From Chrysomallon squamiferum (Eukaryota > Mollusca > Gastropoda > Neomphalida > Peltospiridae): DNA of 64,000 nucleotides. Every line of letters begins with the position of its first letter. The first letter of the stretch is position 1. Shown here piece by piece: positions 1 to 12,909 of this stretch. The notes under the pieces were generated by a model. That model ran no database searches. It worked only from the letters and a program-made list of their open reading frames with translations, and was not told the origin of the DNA. The stretch covers positions 10,732,782 through 10,796,781 of the forward strand of contig CM022678.1 in the NCBI GenBank assembly GCA_012295275.1, read 5' to 3'. The position numbers and the translations under genes are program-made.

Positions 1-129
1 AATAATGACAAGCCAAAGCTATGTTTCATTATGTGACCAGATATATTATATTATTGCTTTCATCATTGCATTAAAAACAGTGAAGAACTGCAAACTCACA
101 TTATATATTATTTAATAAAGACCACTGAC

Positions 130-271
130 CTGATGACGTTAATCTGCTGTCTGTCTGTTTTCTTCATCAGCTCTGCAATGACGTGTGAAGTTCAGTGACG
201 CGTCACTCGTAGCGTTCCGCTGTCTGGTCAACTCTGTCATCGAAGTCTTTCTGAATCTTCTCAGTCTTAGT
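130..271 (-). pseudogene. Exon-like coiled-coil fragment, product unknown
   Basis: On the minus strand a stretch reads TKTEKIQKDFDDRVDQTAER, then a TGA, then RVTELHTSLQ, then (after another frame change) ELMKKTDRQQINVI, ending at a good donor (CATCAG|GTCAGT). The charged, heptad-like composition suggests coiled coil. A TGA and a 1-2 base shift interrupt the frame. It may belong to the same minus-strand gene as the coiled-coil piece at 1254-1369. I do not recognise the protein. Decay and consensus error cannot be told apart from the sequence. Confidence 0.35.
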
Positions 272-620
272 GACAACAAACAATCAGATTTCATAATAAA
301 CACATACAATAATAATTAAACAGACAGGATAAGAAAATTATTTATTAATGGTATACGCAGTTATAAAATTAAAAAAATAATAATAATAAAATAATAGTAC
401 ATAACAAAATATTCGTTAACTGTAAATGCAATTATAAAATAAAAAATAATAGCTTTGCTTTTAGTTAGAGTTAGTTAAATTGTTTTAAAAGTTTATTAAT
501 TTTAATTTACTATATAAATCGCTATATATCAATATTAATATTTGTGGGATTCTTTGAAATATTAAATTACCTAAATTTTTAAAAATGATTTATTAATGGT
601 ATATGCAATTATAAAATTAA

Positions 621-672
<52 letters not shown>

Positions 673-1253
673 TATTATTATTATTAAACTACTTAATTAA
701 AAACAATAAAATTTAAAAATATTTAGAATCACTAAAATATTTGAAGTTTTGAATGTTTCTTGTATATATCTGTGTCTATTAATATATTTGTAAATCAAAA
801 ACATACAGACTAAACATTCTCAATATTTAAAATCAACAGACTTATTTTTAATGAATTTGATTTTGTATATATTGTATTTATTGGAACTATGTATTTATTC
901 TGTGTTTTAGTGTCTAAAACATCAAAAATAAGTAATCACATAAATACATAAATATAACCAAATAAGGAAGCAAGTAAATAAATAATAAAACTTTTTTACA
1001 TTTAAATTTAATCATCACATTAACATAAATATATTTCTAAATCTTTACCAGAACGATAGCCTGAATAACATTAAATCATCACCAAGAGTTATTCCAAAAC
1101 ATGTTGTTTTCTAGACAGGCTATCTTCTTATTACTGTTACCAGAATAACAACATTAAAAGTCAGTTGGAGATAAAATTTCAGTTTAATACCAGGATAAAA
1201 AATTTTAAAACTAAAAACAAAATTAAAAAAAAAAAAAAAAAAAAAATTCTTAC
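272..1253. other. AT-rich stretch without a gene
   Basis: Very AT-rich DNA. It holds an (AAT)n tract at about 623-673 and an A-run of more than 20 bases near 1227-1246. No exon with splice signals is seen. If the flanking coiled-coil pieces belong to one minus-strand gene, this is an intron. Confidence 0.6.
623..673. repeat. (AAT)n microsatellite
   Basis: Uninterrupted AAT triplets of about 50 bp, followed by a short ATTATTATT stretch that makes a small AT-only foldback. Confidence 0.9.
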
Positions 1254-1369
1254 CTGACATTTAGTCAGGTTTTTTTCCCTAACTGATCTCTTTCAGCTAC
1301 TACATGTGCTAACCTGTTGTTCAGCTCGATTATCTCCCCTTTCAGAGAGGCCAAGGCCATCTGGTGAAG
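1254..1369 (-). pseudogene. Exon-like coiled-coil fragment, product unknown
   Basis: A minus-strand exon candidate lies between acceptor TTCCCCAG and donor TGTCAG|GTAAGA. It reads LHQMALASLKGEIIELNNRL and then AHVVAERDQLGKK, a typical leucine/charge heptad coiled coil. The frame stops at TGA directly after an A7 run. One more A would continue it as NLTKCQ to the donor, so a one-base homopolymer loss is the simplest reading. The parent protein is not recognised. Confidence 0.45.
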
Positions 1370-2349
1370 CTGGGGAAGAAAAGAAAGATCTTTGAATTGT
1401 TTGTGGTTGTAACCAAATTAAAACATATTTTTTGTGAATTATTTGTGATTCAATCCTTTTTATCATTTCTAAACCTAATTAATGTAAAGACACTGATAAT
1501 GAAAATAATAATAATAATAATTTTATAAATATTGGTGAGAATTAAATAATCCAAAAGACAATAATAATATAAAAATATATTATTCATTTCAATTATTAGA
1601 CATCTCTGTTACCTGCTAAATTAAACACTGGAAACAAAATATAATAAAAATTTGTTACTGAATAATTAATTTTATAAACAATTTTCAAATTTAATGCAAG
1701 AACAAAATGTTCTGTTCTGTACTTTATTCAACAACTGAAGAATCCACTAGATTACAGTGACTGCAAGTCTCCACCAATGAAATTCCATCAATCTAACACG
1801 TCATTTGCCATATTGAAATGTAGATTCGAGTGGGTGAATGTTGCAACCAGCAAATAGTAAACAAATAAAATAAAACTTAGTTACACCTTTCATCATCAAA
1901 ACTCAAAATCATTTTAGTAACAAACTACATAACAACCTTACCAGACACAGAATCAGCTACTCCACCAGTCTAAACACAATCAAATTCAAACACAAAACTA
2001 AACTTTAGCTGTGGAATTTCTGAAACCATGTAACATTACTTATTTCTCTGTCCACATTATTTCAGTGAACATCTAATGCTATATGACACATTCAATGAAT
2101 TAAAAATTGAATTTACACTCAAAAACATCTTGATAGAAACAGTGAAAAACTGAGAGCCAAACTTTAATTCAATCAAATAAATAGACACAAATGTTTAGTT
2201 AATTAAATTCAAAACATAACATAAAATAGCACAGACACATAGGTAAAAAAAAAAAATATATATATATAAAATAGCACACAATAACAAACAAAACAAAAAG
2301 CAATACACCAATACAAAATAATTGTATCAATTATTTAATTACTAGATTA
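1370..2349. other. AT-rich stretch without a gene
   Basis: No reading frame or RNA gene is supported here. Short AAT and AT runs only. Confidence 0.5.
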
Positions 2350-2493
2350 ACTGACTCACCAACTGATAGATTTCTAACACAGAACTTCAGAACATATTTT
2401 AAAAGTTCCTCATTTTCTAGACACAAGGAAGTAAACTGGTTCTGGCTGGAGTGGGCTGTTTGGAATGTGAACTTTCTGTACTGACAAGTCAAA
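2350..2493 (-). mobile_element. Decayed repeat-family protein fragment (probably transposon-derived)
   Basis: The minus strand reads VHIPNSPLQPEPVYFLVSRK, then TGA, then GTFKICSEVLC, a stop, then KSIS. From memory this resembles a block (xHxPxxPLQPGPxYFxTPRKCGxFGxCxE) found in many repetitive, uncharacterised invertebrate proteins. On that reading the Cys after RK has become TGA. The piece ends at a possible donor GTGAGT. Identification is by recollection only, so confidence is low. A second small exon-like piece (about 2692-2740, with donor GTAAGA) may belong to it. Confidence 0.35.
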
Positions 2494-2992
2494 CTGATGA
2501 AGACAATTAGCTTTTTCTTAAAAATAAAAATGAAAACAAAATTTAAAATAACAAACAAAAACATACTGCAATATAAAATAAATTAATCTAAGAATTAATA
2601 AAATATCCTTAAAATTATATCACTTAATATATAAAAATTACATCACTTAATATATAAAAATTACAGATTATTCAAATGAATTCTTACCCTGTGCAATAGC
2701 AGTCTGTTGATACTCCCTCCAAAGTGAAGATTTAGTCTCACATGCAAAAAGATTTTCAAATCATTACCTTTGAATCCTGTGACTGACTCAGAAAAAATTA
2801 ATCATAATCTTGAGGAAAATGTTTCAGAAATTGAACTATCCTTTTTCTGTCTTCACATGTAAGGTATGTGAATTAATTTTCTTCTGCCAGATTTCTTTTC
2901 TCTCTCGGAGTTACCCCATTCGTGCTGTGAGTTTGTTCTGACTAATCCTGTAAAAAAGCAATAAAAGATATAAACAGACACCAGTAACCCCC

Positions 2993-3040
<48 letters not shown>
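2993..3040. repeat. (CA)n microsatellite
   Basis: About 22 CA repeats without interruption. The short open frames across it are artefacts of the repeat. Confidence 0.9.
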
Positions 3041-4350
<1,310 letters not shown>

Positions 4351-4359
4351 AATCCTTTA

Positions 4360-4500
4360 ACTTAGTGTTTATAAATAGATGTTGGCAACTATGGTAAGCA
4401 GATATGTCTAACTTATGGAACTATGGGCAAACGTTTTATGTGAAATTAATATTTGCGATAAAATTATTAGAAAATTATTATTTTGTATTATAACTTATAG
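4360..4500 (+). repeat. Interspersed repeat, copy 1
   Basis: The block GTTTATAAATAGATGTTGGC onward, through TTATGGAACTATGGGCAAAC and TTTTATGTGAAATTAATATT, recurs with substitutions at 15720-15860. The two copies sit in otherwise unrelated surroundings, so this is a dispersed repeat. Here it runs directly into the retroelement-like frame that follows. Confidence 0.6.
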
Positions 4501-4501
4501 A

Positions 4502-4900
4502 AAAAACAGGTCAGAACATCTCAGAAAAATGTCCACAGATCTTGGATTCAAAAGATATAGTCACTCCTGAGACACCACATGTAACACTTAATGTAACAGA
4601 CGGCATAGATCATAGACCCCACTGTGATAGCCGTAACCAAGCATTAAATCCTCGTAGACATCTTCCCGATAATGAGAACCAGTTTTGTAAATGTAAGTGA
4701 GAATGTTGATCCAGTGATCACTTCTCCCCATCTATTTACTTGTGGTCCTTTTATTGTGAATATGACAGCTGATGCAGAATGAGAGACATCATCACAAGAT
4801 GTAAATGCTGCTCCTGTAAGACGCTCATCTAGGTTACGAGCTGGTCAGCATGGTAATCCTCATAACCTACCCCTCTCTGCAGTTGTTCTGGAAAGTATGG
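4502..4900 (+). mobile_element. LTR-retrotransposon-like polyprotein tail, decayed
   Basis: A plus-strand frame is open for about 65 codons (start KTGQNISEKCPQI) to a TGA near 4700. A second frame is read by ENVDPVITSP and, after one TGA, by NAAPVRRSSRLRAGQHGNPH. The short RRSSR/RxGQ stretch near the end resembles the C-terminal tail of gypsy/BEL-type retrotransposon polyproteins, which usually ends just before the LTR. No protease, RT or integrase motifs are present, so at most this is a terminal remnant. The sequence after it may be LTR-derived. Confidence 0.35.
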
Positions 4901-5142
4901 CAACATTTTATTTGGGAAATCTTTAGAATAGATTAACCATTGGTTCCTATTCTATAGAGCTTAGATTATGTAATGTTTAAAGTGCTAGCAAGATATATTA
5001 ACATGACTCCTTCCTATTGGGAGATTTTATTAGCACTTGGAACTGTATTGTCATGTGACATGACCATATATGGTAACTACTGGCTGGCGTTTTTGGAGGT
5101 TCCATTTATCCCGTACTGATAATTAGCGTACCAAAGCTTTGT

Positions 5143-5745
5143 GAGTACATCTCACGTAAGGGACATAACTCTAATCTATGTTTGTGAACACATATCACTA
5201 AAGGGAGATTACTCTAATCGATGTAATTTTTAATTTGCTTAATGAGTACATCTCACGTAAGGGACATAACTCAAATCTATGTTTGTGAACACATATCACT
5301 AAAGGGTATCACTCTAATCGATGTAATTTTAAATTTGCTTAATGAGTACATCTCACGTAAGGGACATAACTCAAATCTATGTCTGTGAACACATATCACT
5401 AAAGGGTGATAATCTAATCGATATAATTTTTACTTCGCGGGGTAAACTCCTCCCACTTCCGGTGACATGTCATGGCTTATGTCAAGTGACCCATATTATA
5501 TATAAAGAACGTGATTTTTCCACAATCGTAGATCGAATCATGGCGTATGGCGTTTTCGGAGGATAATTAGCGTACGTAAGCTTGGTGAATACATCTCATG
5601 TAAGGGACGTAATTCTAATCTATGTTTTATGAACACAAATCACTAAAGGGAGATAACTGTAATCGATATAATTTTTACTTTGCTCGGTGAGTATATTTCA
5701 CGTAAGGGAGATAACTCTAATGGATATAATTTTTACTTCGCGGCG
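5143..5745 (+). repeat. ~100-bp satellite with AAGGGA-box
   Basis: Three head-to-tail units start at about 5143, 5242 and 5343 (period about 100), each beginning GAGTACATCTCACGTAAGGG and containing GAACACATATCACTAAAGGG and TAATCGATRTAATTTTTA. After a break of about 140 bp there is a diverged unit at about 5586 and a partial one at about 5689. Each unit holds the box AAGGGA(C/G)ATAACTC once or twice. A 74-codon open frame across it is not a gene. Confidence 0.85.
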
Positions 5746-5928
5746 TAAACGGCTTGCTCTGATTAGAACGTTAATTTTTTTCAAGGTTCATGGTTCAAGG
5801 TCCACAATCTTTCATAGATGAATCTGGAATCGGAAAGTACTGCCGAGATTCGATAACATGATCTCACACACATGAACATAATGACAAGAAACCCTAAAGT
5901 TTCAACTTGGTTCTGTACCTTCACAAGC

Positions 5929-6010
5929 TGTGTTTGAGCGGGGCAAACAGCCGGCGTGCGGGGGTAGGGGGCGTGCGTACGTACCTAACCCCCCGGTCCG
6001 GACCCGAATT
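5929..6010. other. GC-rich islet in AT-rich DNA
   Basis: About 80 bp with G-runs and C-runs (GGGGGTAGGGGG, CCCCCCGG) and several CpG sites, in sharp contrast to its surroundings. It overlaps an uninformative 69-codon frame. It could be part of a foreign insertion or of a regulatory element; nothing in the sequence decides. Confidence 0.5.
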
Positions 6011-7132
6011 TGAATTATACTTAATATTTAATTCAGTACAATCATTCGTTGTTGTTTTTTTTATTAAACTATTGTGTTTTTTTATTCCGCTGTTAAATCT
6101 TCTATTATGTATATAATGGGTTTTTTTATTATTATTAGTTATTTTTTGTTATCTTCCCTGAATAATTAAACAGGATATCCCATACACAATAAACAATTTT
6201 TTTTTTTTTTTTTAATTTCTTTAGCACTTAACTCAACGAATTAAATGAAACAGAAATCTCAATTCGAAACAATATCATTATTATTATCATTTTTATTTTC
6301 ACATTTCAAAATTTGTTCTGTTGTTGTTAATGTTGTTATCCATTATCATCGATACATTTGTTCCTGTTATTAATGGTCAACAGAGTTATTTCCCTTAGAC
6401 CACCTCGTCTATGAAATTGACTAATTATTATTAGTAGTAGTAGTAGTGGTAGTAGTAGTAGTAATAGTAGGAGGAGTATCTCTATTTGTGCATTCTTAAT
6501 TTATTTCATTTGTTTAAAATATTTCTTTATTAAAAACTTAATATTTCTTCATTCGTGCTATTCAGAGTTAAAATGAGATCAAGAATTTAAATTTGTTAAG
6601 AAATTCCGTTTTGATACGAGAAAATTTCTATATGTTATTTATTATGATTAGAGAAACAGTGATTTGGGTTTCACTACGACTGTAAGTTTGTATGGTTTCA
6701 TAAAAACTTCATTTCACTGTAAAAAATGTAGGATAAAAATTTGAAATACATGTAAATACTGTTTTTCAGCCGTTTCATACTGATACGTTATTTAAATTTC
6801 ACAAATATAATGATTTCTAGAGCGTGGTATCTAACATCAATTCAACTGTTTAGAAGATTAAGTTTGTGTGTTTGTGTGTGTGTGTGTGTTAGCGCATGTG
6901 TCTGTCTTTCATCTATCTTTAATTTTTGTTTGTTTTATTTTTATTGTTGATACTATTGCTAACATTGTTATTTTTGTTATTATAGTACATAATTATTACT
7001 ATTTTTATATTGTTGTGATTGTTAATATTACTGTTATAGCTGTTGCTTTTGCTGTTGGATAACTTTGCTTTAGGTAAAGTTTTTAATTTTGTGTTGAGAG
7101 AAGAAAGCAAGTTAGAGAGAGGCAGGAAGAGA

Positions 7133-7190
<58 letters not shown>

Positions 7191-7965
7191 AATTCAAATA
7201 ATCTTATAGACATTCTAATTAATATGCCTATGAATTTATCCATTTAAATAAATTTACTTTATGTAATTGTAACAGAAGGAATTATGATTATTAAGTACGT
7301 TATTTCGGTTAATATATCAAAAGAATATAAATAAAAATTATCCTCATCAATAGAAATTTGTTTCTCAATTGTGATAATGTTAGTTAAAATTTTATAAGTG
7401 GAAACAAAATAATTTGTAATATTTATTTCAACAAAAATACTTTTTCATATGAAAAATATAATTTTAGAAAAAGTTCTAAAAATTATAAGATTTCTGATTT
7501 ATCCGGTATATATATCATAATAAAATATACAAGAAGAAATAAAAAAGAATACTAAGACTTTATTTTACAAAAAATGTTTTAAATTGATATATAATTTGAC
7601 AGATAAAGTAACCTGCATATGATTAGGTAGATTATGCTTTCAAAAAAAAAAAAAAAAAAAAAAAAAAAAACACGAAACAAGAAATATCTTTAAAAATAAT
7701 AATAATAAAAAACAAATAAAACATCTTCCTCGAAATAAACACAGTTTATTATAAAACATTTTTGTTTTTTAGCCAACTAATCAATGACTTCTAAGATCAA
7801 GCATATTCATCGTCTTTTCAGATTTGTATCATAAGAATTAATGTCATATTTTTCACCACTGTTTGAAATACTTTGAAATAAACATCATTTTCCCTATCAT
7901 GTATTGTCTGAATGTTTTTATTTTTCTCACTCATTAGTATCATTTGAAATATTTGTCTTGTTTAA
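6011..7965. other. AT-rich stretch, simple repeats only
   Basis: Contains a (TAG)n-like tract near 6430-6470, a GT tract near 6866-6890, (GA)n at 7138-7187 and a 31-A run at about 7640-7670. No exon is supported. Confidence 0.55.
7138..7187. repeat. (GA)n microsatellite
   Basis: About 25 uninterrupted GA repeats. Confidence 0.9.
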
Positions 7966-7969
7966 GACT

Positions 7970-8165
7970 GCTGCAGACTTGACTGTACTTGGTGCTGTGT
8001 CTGGTCAAACATTTTTCTCACTGCTGTGACTGACTGAAAAAAGAGGCAGAACTGAATCCAGCATCTGTTTCATGATTTCTGAATCAGTCTGGCATCAACT
8101 ATCAAAACTTTGATAGCATAAACTCAAATCTTCATCAAACTTGGCCATGGATTTTCATTTCTGCT
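7970..8165 (-). pseudogene. Decayed protein fragment, unknown
   Basis: On the minus strand the frame reads KFDEDLSLCYQSFDS, a stop, then CQTDSEIMKQMLDSVLPLFS and SVSHSSEKNV, then a stop. The composition looks protein-coding, but there is no recognised family and no clear splice site. Unlike the homopolymer shifts elsewhere, the breaks here are plain stops, so decay is plausible. Confidence 0.3.
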
Positions 8166-8189
8166 TTCACATGTCTGTGCACTGAACTC

Positions 8190-9143
8190 CATCTATAAAT
8201 AATAATAATAAGAAGAAGAAGAAGAACGACAACAACGGTAATAAATATAGCAAGAATAATAGTGAAAATATCTACTGCTTTAATATTAATACTAATAATT
8301 TTTATTACAATAAAGTAACACACTCTATACATATATTTGCTGTTAAGGCTAATTAATTTACTGCTTTAAAACTTACTTATCTATATTTTGCATCAATTTA
8401 ATTGAAAATATTAAGTAACTATTGTTCATTGAAATGGGTAGACTTTTCTTTAAAAATCACTTATTAAGAAATATTAGAAATCTGACTTCCACTGTTACAT
8501 CAATGATACACGAGAGACAGACTTTCACTGAAATTGTTTCATTCAGGATGATATTTCTACTACCTGAATCAAAGTGAATAATTATTTGTTGTCTACCACA
8601 TCAAGTCTACTATTTCAAGTCAGTGGAACCTCAAGTCTCAGATCCTAGGTTGCTTAGGTTTGTAAATTGTAATCTTTAATGTAGAGATAATTATGTACTG
8701 TTATTTATCATATCCATTATTTATAAAAAATGAATTTATGTAGCTGTTCATGATCTTGCATGTGACAGCTAGTGGTAACCATTTTTCGAATGCAGTACTT
8801 GGTCACAACCACAAACCTCTATCAATTAACCGAACAGTGTGAAAAGGAAATGTCTAAAATTGATGTAACTGGAAAAATTAGAAGCATTTTGTTTGGTTTA
8901 TGATTCAGACATGAGTTTATATGTAGCAGATACAGAACACCAATAAAATACTTTCCTTTCCAATGAATTATTAATAAATTTTATTTAAGAAAAATAAATG
9001 AAGTTCCATAAGCCTATTGCAAAATGTGGTCACATGGCACTGAATAAAAATGGAGGCAAAATGTACTTCCAAGTGATAATATAAAAAATAAAAACAAATG
9101 TAGACTAACTTTAGTAGAAAACAGTGATTCTTTCACGTATCAC
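8190..9143. other. AT-rich stretch without a gene
   Basis: Nothing beyond short AAT/AAG triplet runs near 8200-8225 is seen. Confidence 0.5.
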
Positions 9144-9290
9144 CAGCCTGCATGAACCATGTGTGTGTGTGAAATCCTAACAGTCTTCTGGATTCTGTTA
9201 TCTGCAACCTGTTGATGAGTCCTTCCATCAACACTCTACCAGTCAAAGTTATACATAAACTAGTCTGAGCAGCTACACCAACAGTGACAC
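9144..9290 (-). CDS. Candidate internal exon, product unknown
   Basis: A 147-bp minus-strand block lies between acceptor ATTTACAG and donor GGCTG|GTGATA. One frame is open throughout: VTVGVAAQTSLCITLTGRVL, MEGLINRLQITESRRLLGF, HTHTWFMQAG. The first part is hydrophobic and small-residue rich (perhaps a membrane or core strand); the second part looks helical. It may lie in the same minus-strand gene as the exon candidates at 10.4-12.0 kb. No family is recognised. Confidence 0.45.
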
Positions 9291-9333
9291 CTGTAAATAT
9301 TAACAGTAAATCAATTTAAAATATAAATTCTTA

Positions 9334-9365
<32 letters not shown>

Positions 9366-9374
9366 GACACTAAT

Positions 9375-10423
9375 ATACACACACTCACACACCTGCAACA
9401 AAATATCTGTTTTTAGATTCTGTGTAGAAAACAAACATTTATTTGTGACCATCCAGCACAAAATGGGTTGCTTGTCATAAAATTTACATTTTATGTTTTT
9501 AACTTTTCTAGTTGAGCTTTGTCTTAGCAGTGAAAATTATATAAAAATCTAAAATACTGTTCCCAAGATATTAGTCATTGAACACTCTAACTTTCCATAA
9601 TGAGATTCTTGTAAAACAATTAAATAATAATGATTATCATTTAAGCATTTTCCATACCAACAACTATACCATATTAATAGGTTCAGTAAAGAATGTCTTG
9701 ATGTTTGAAGACAGTATCTGTTTTGTTTTTGTACAACAGCTTATTTAAATAAAAAAGAAATTAACAAAATATTAATTTTTGACTGAATGCATTAAACTAG
9801 AAATACCTGATTCAGCAGAAGTAATTTAATACTCATTAAACAACATAAAAACATAAAATTATAAAAGGAGATGTTGATTGAGAAGAAAAGACATCACCAC
9901 TATTTAAAGTCTTCAGCTGTATTTTTCTGAATTGTTTATCACACATTAAAATATTTCTGTATTTATAGAATAATCTCGTATTAATGCTTCAACATTTTCA
10001 GCATTACAATCATTTAAAATATTATCTCACTGTGCAGAATTCCAAGCTTTCACAAAAATCTGTGCTTGTAGCTGAAAGTTAGTTTGGAAAATGTGTGCAC
10101 TCTTTTGACTTCTTTACATGATGTACTGGTATTGAGGAATGAGAGGAAGGCTGTCATACAATCTACAGTTTACTGCCCTTTATCTTAATTTCATTACTGA
10201 AACTACACAATGTGATATCTGACTCATATGCTGGCTAGTAACATTTGATGTTTTAAAAAAATTAACATACTATTGTACTATTTAATTTCTTATTATTTTA
10301 AAAATTATTATTATTATAAATAATCAAAAGATGTGCTGATAAAAAGAACTGTCAGTGTGTAAAATAAAGTTTAAGTTTGTGAATTAATAAAAGAAAGAAA
10401 CAAAACTCAGATGAACTGGTCAC
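9375..10423. other. AT-rich stretch without a gene
   Basis: Probable intron or intergenic DNA; a short CA tract lies just before it (about 9340-9365). No supported feature. Confidence 0.45.
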
Positions 10424-10494
10424 CTGTAGACTGCACACACAACACACCAGCTCTGCATGTCAGAGTACGAGTCTGGAAAATTCTCCCTCATCTT
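10424..10494 (-). CDS. Candidate internal exon, product unknown
   Basis: The minus-strand block between ATGGTAG and TCTACAG|GTGACC is open as KMRENFPDSYSDMQSWCVVC followed by AVYR. It is short (71 bp), with no recognised motif. Its phase does not join directly to the exon candidate at 11138-11264, so a missing exon, an indel or a wrong boundary must lie between them. Confidence 0.4.
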
Positions 10495-11137
10495 CTACCA
10501 TTAGCACTTGTGTGACCTTTTTCTCTTTTCTAAAAGTGTGAAAATGTTTTGAAAACGAAATGAAACAAAAATTAACTTAGAATGTTGTTTAGTTTTTGTT
10601 TCAAGTTTTGTTTCTTTGTTAACTTTTTTTTTTCTGTATTTGTGTGAGTTGTTTCCCTTTACAATGATTAACACATTATTTTTATTATGTACAAGCAGTT
10701 TCAAACTTAAATATTGCAACTTTTTATCCTTTAATTAATAGTTTTACATTAAAGGGAAGTGCAAAAGATTAATTATAAAATTGTTTACTTCCTCAAAAAT
10801 TAAGAACTAAAATGACTCACTTTCATTTCCAAACATGAACAAAATATTTGTTTTCACTAAAACTTTATAGAGCTGTCCCACTATTAACAGTTGACTCTAA
10901 AACCCAATATATTATAATTTAGAAAATTTACTTTTCTTTTCAAAAACCAGTTACTGTCATGAACACAATTAAAAACTAATTATTTGCTTGGCCAGGTATA
11001 CCCTTTTAAATGAGATAATAAGAATAACAAGAAAAAATAATAAATATAAATATATCTTTGTCAATAGAATAACATTAAAACTACTTTTCTCAAGAATCTA
11101 AATCAAATACAACAAGGTGTAACAAAAAGGGCAGTAC

Positions 11138-11264
11138 CTGATGTAAATGAAGATTTTATAACAGAGCTGGGATCCTTCATCCACTTTGTTCAGATTGTAG
11201 TCAGCCAATGTTTCACCAGAAATCTTCACAGTCAGGTAGACTTAGTGTGTCTCACACCAGAGAA
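11138..11264 (-). CDS. Candidate internal exon, product unknown
   Basis: The minus-strand block between acceptor TTCACACAG and donor CATCAG|GTACTG reads VYLTVKISGETLADYNLNKV followed by DEGSQLCYKIFIYIR in one open frame of 35 codons. A TAA precedes V in the same frame; inserting one A there (CACTAAAGTC) would open the whole exon. The alternating hydrophobic pattern suggests beta strands. Protein not recognised. Confidence 0.45.
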
Positions 11265-11639
11265 CTGTGTGAAATTACAAAACTATGTGATATACTGAAA
11301 TTTAAAAAACAATCATATTTAGTCATCATCACAAATCTTTATAAGAATAAAAATAATAAAATCAAAATAACAATAATGATGATGATGATTAAAAACAGAT
11401 AAATAAATTATATTAATAATAATAATGATGACAGTAAGAAAAAACACAATCAACTGAAATCATAAATAAATAAATAATCCATTTAATGAAGATTTTAAAG
11501 ATACATTTTTTTCATGATTTTATCTTTTCATTTTTCATTATTTTTCCCAAACCTTCACAATTTTAGCCTACTTAATTATTGCATAAATACATTAAATTCC
11601 TTATAAATGTTATAGAGAAATAAAACTTTTGCCACATAC

Positions 11640-11712
11640 CAGACGAAAGTAGTTTCAGCTATTTTTTCAGATAATCCTCAGAGGTTCCTTTTTGATAAAA
11701 CAAAATTGGCAT
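11640..11712 (-). CDS. Candidate internal exon, product unknown, one-base break
   Basis: Between acceptor TTCGTAG and donor GTCTG|GTATGT the minus strand reads MPILFYQKGTSEDYLKK and then a TAG inside an A6 run. One additional A gives KIAETTFVW to the donor. This is the same homopolymer-loss signature as in the conserved genes at the right end of the window. Confidence 0.42.
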
Positions 11713-11891
11713 CTACGAAAAGAAAAACCCCAGAAAAACAAAATTGTATCTGATCATTCTTTGAAGCTAAATTTTATATCAAACAACATTTATAATTAAA
11801 ATAAAACATATATTTGTGATACTTAAGGATTGTTATTCATATAAACTAAATAAAAATATAAATAAAAACTAAAAAAACAAAAACAACTAAC

Positions 11892-11988
11892 CTCTGAATC
11901 CAGTGAAAATGCAGGTGACATCACATCACCAATAGCAGATAAAAATGCTGAAGAAGGATTTCCACTTTCAGCAACAAGCAGTCAGTTT
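11892..11988 (-). CDS. Candidate internal exon, product unknown
   Basis: Between acceptor TATTTCAG and donor TTCAGAG|GTTAGT one frame reads LLVAESGNPSSAFLSAIGDV then MSPAFSLDSE. Its end joins in phase with MPILFYQKG of the candidate exon at 11640-11712. The first few codons after the acceptor are in a different frame. Unrecognised. Confidence 0.42.
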
Positions 11989-11994
11989 CTGAAA

Positions 11995-12633
11995 TACTGA
12001 ACATAGAAAAAACTGAGTTGTATAAACATATAACAAAATACATGTATAAAAATACAATAAATGGTTAGTTAAAAACTTTTATCTAATTATATATTTCTGT
12101 ACATTAAATATTTAAAAAAATATAAAATTTCCTGACAATTATCTATTATTTGAAATTTTAGAGATCTTACATTACTTTATTTTTCATATTACAGAAACAC
12201 GGACCAGGAAATTCTAATGCTGTATAAATGAATAAATACACATATTATGTAATGTATCAATACATTTTCTTTGACGGAATTTCTTACACAACCCCAGTTG
12301 GAAATCAAGTTCAGATTATTTGCATATAATGGATGCATCATGAATATTCATGATGCAAAATAAATCAGTTTCTTAACGACTATATCAATTATCAAGTTTT
12401 GAACTAAGCCACCTAAAACATATCAACATTCTGAATATAACAATATCTAAGTCTTAATCTTATATGTGGCTCTTACTACAGAAATGGGGTTTATAGTCTT
12501 TCTGACAAGCCTTGATCCAGTTTCTTCAGTACACTCCTGTACCTCATCATGCAGCTTGAGGACTTTGTAACCTACTTAAACACTACAAACTCTGATCAGA
12601 CTGTGTGAATGTACACTCTGATCTGCATCTACA
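11995..12633. other. AT-rich stretch without a supported gene
   Basis: Includes a short near-palindrome (ATGGATGCATCATGAATATTCATGATGCA) at about 12330-12358. No open frame with splice signals. Confidence 0.45.
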
Positions 12634-12909
12634 ATGGTAAGCCCTGTTTCTGCAGTCAGACCCACATATAATAATAACAACCCATTCTTCCAGTTAAAGG
12701 ACACAACTGATTCATACGTTTGTCAACTTTACACAGCCAACTTTACAATCTCATCAACCAGTGATAGTGAGTCTTCTGATTTCTCACTGATCAGAAAGTC
12801 AAGTGGAAAGCTTTCCCTGCAGCACAGTGTATTCATTCTTCCTAAAACCAATCACTTGTTCAAGATGAATCTAACATGGTCAGTTTGTCTCGACATCCAC
12901 AGACAGTGA
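12634..12909 (+). CDS. Possible terminal coding exon, unknown
   Basis: A 91-codon plus-strand frame in balanced-composition sequence (start MVSPVSAVRPTYNNNN; middle KDTTDSYVCQLYTANF; end WSVCLDIHRQ). It is followed about 100 bp later by AATAAA (near 13009), as for a last exon with a 3' UTR. It is not a simple-repeat artefact. No domain is recognised and no upstream exon is identified, so it may equally be a chance frame. Confidence 0.3.
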   Translation: MVSPVSAVRPTYNNNNPFFQLKDTTDSYVCQLYTANFTISSTSDSESSDFSLIRKSSGKLSLQHSVFILPKTNHLFKMNLTWSVCLDIHRQ

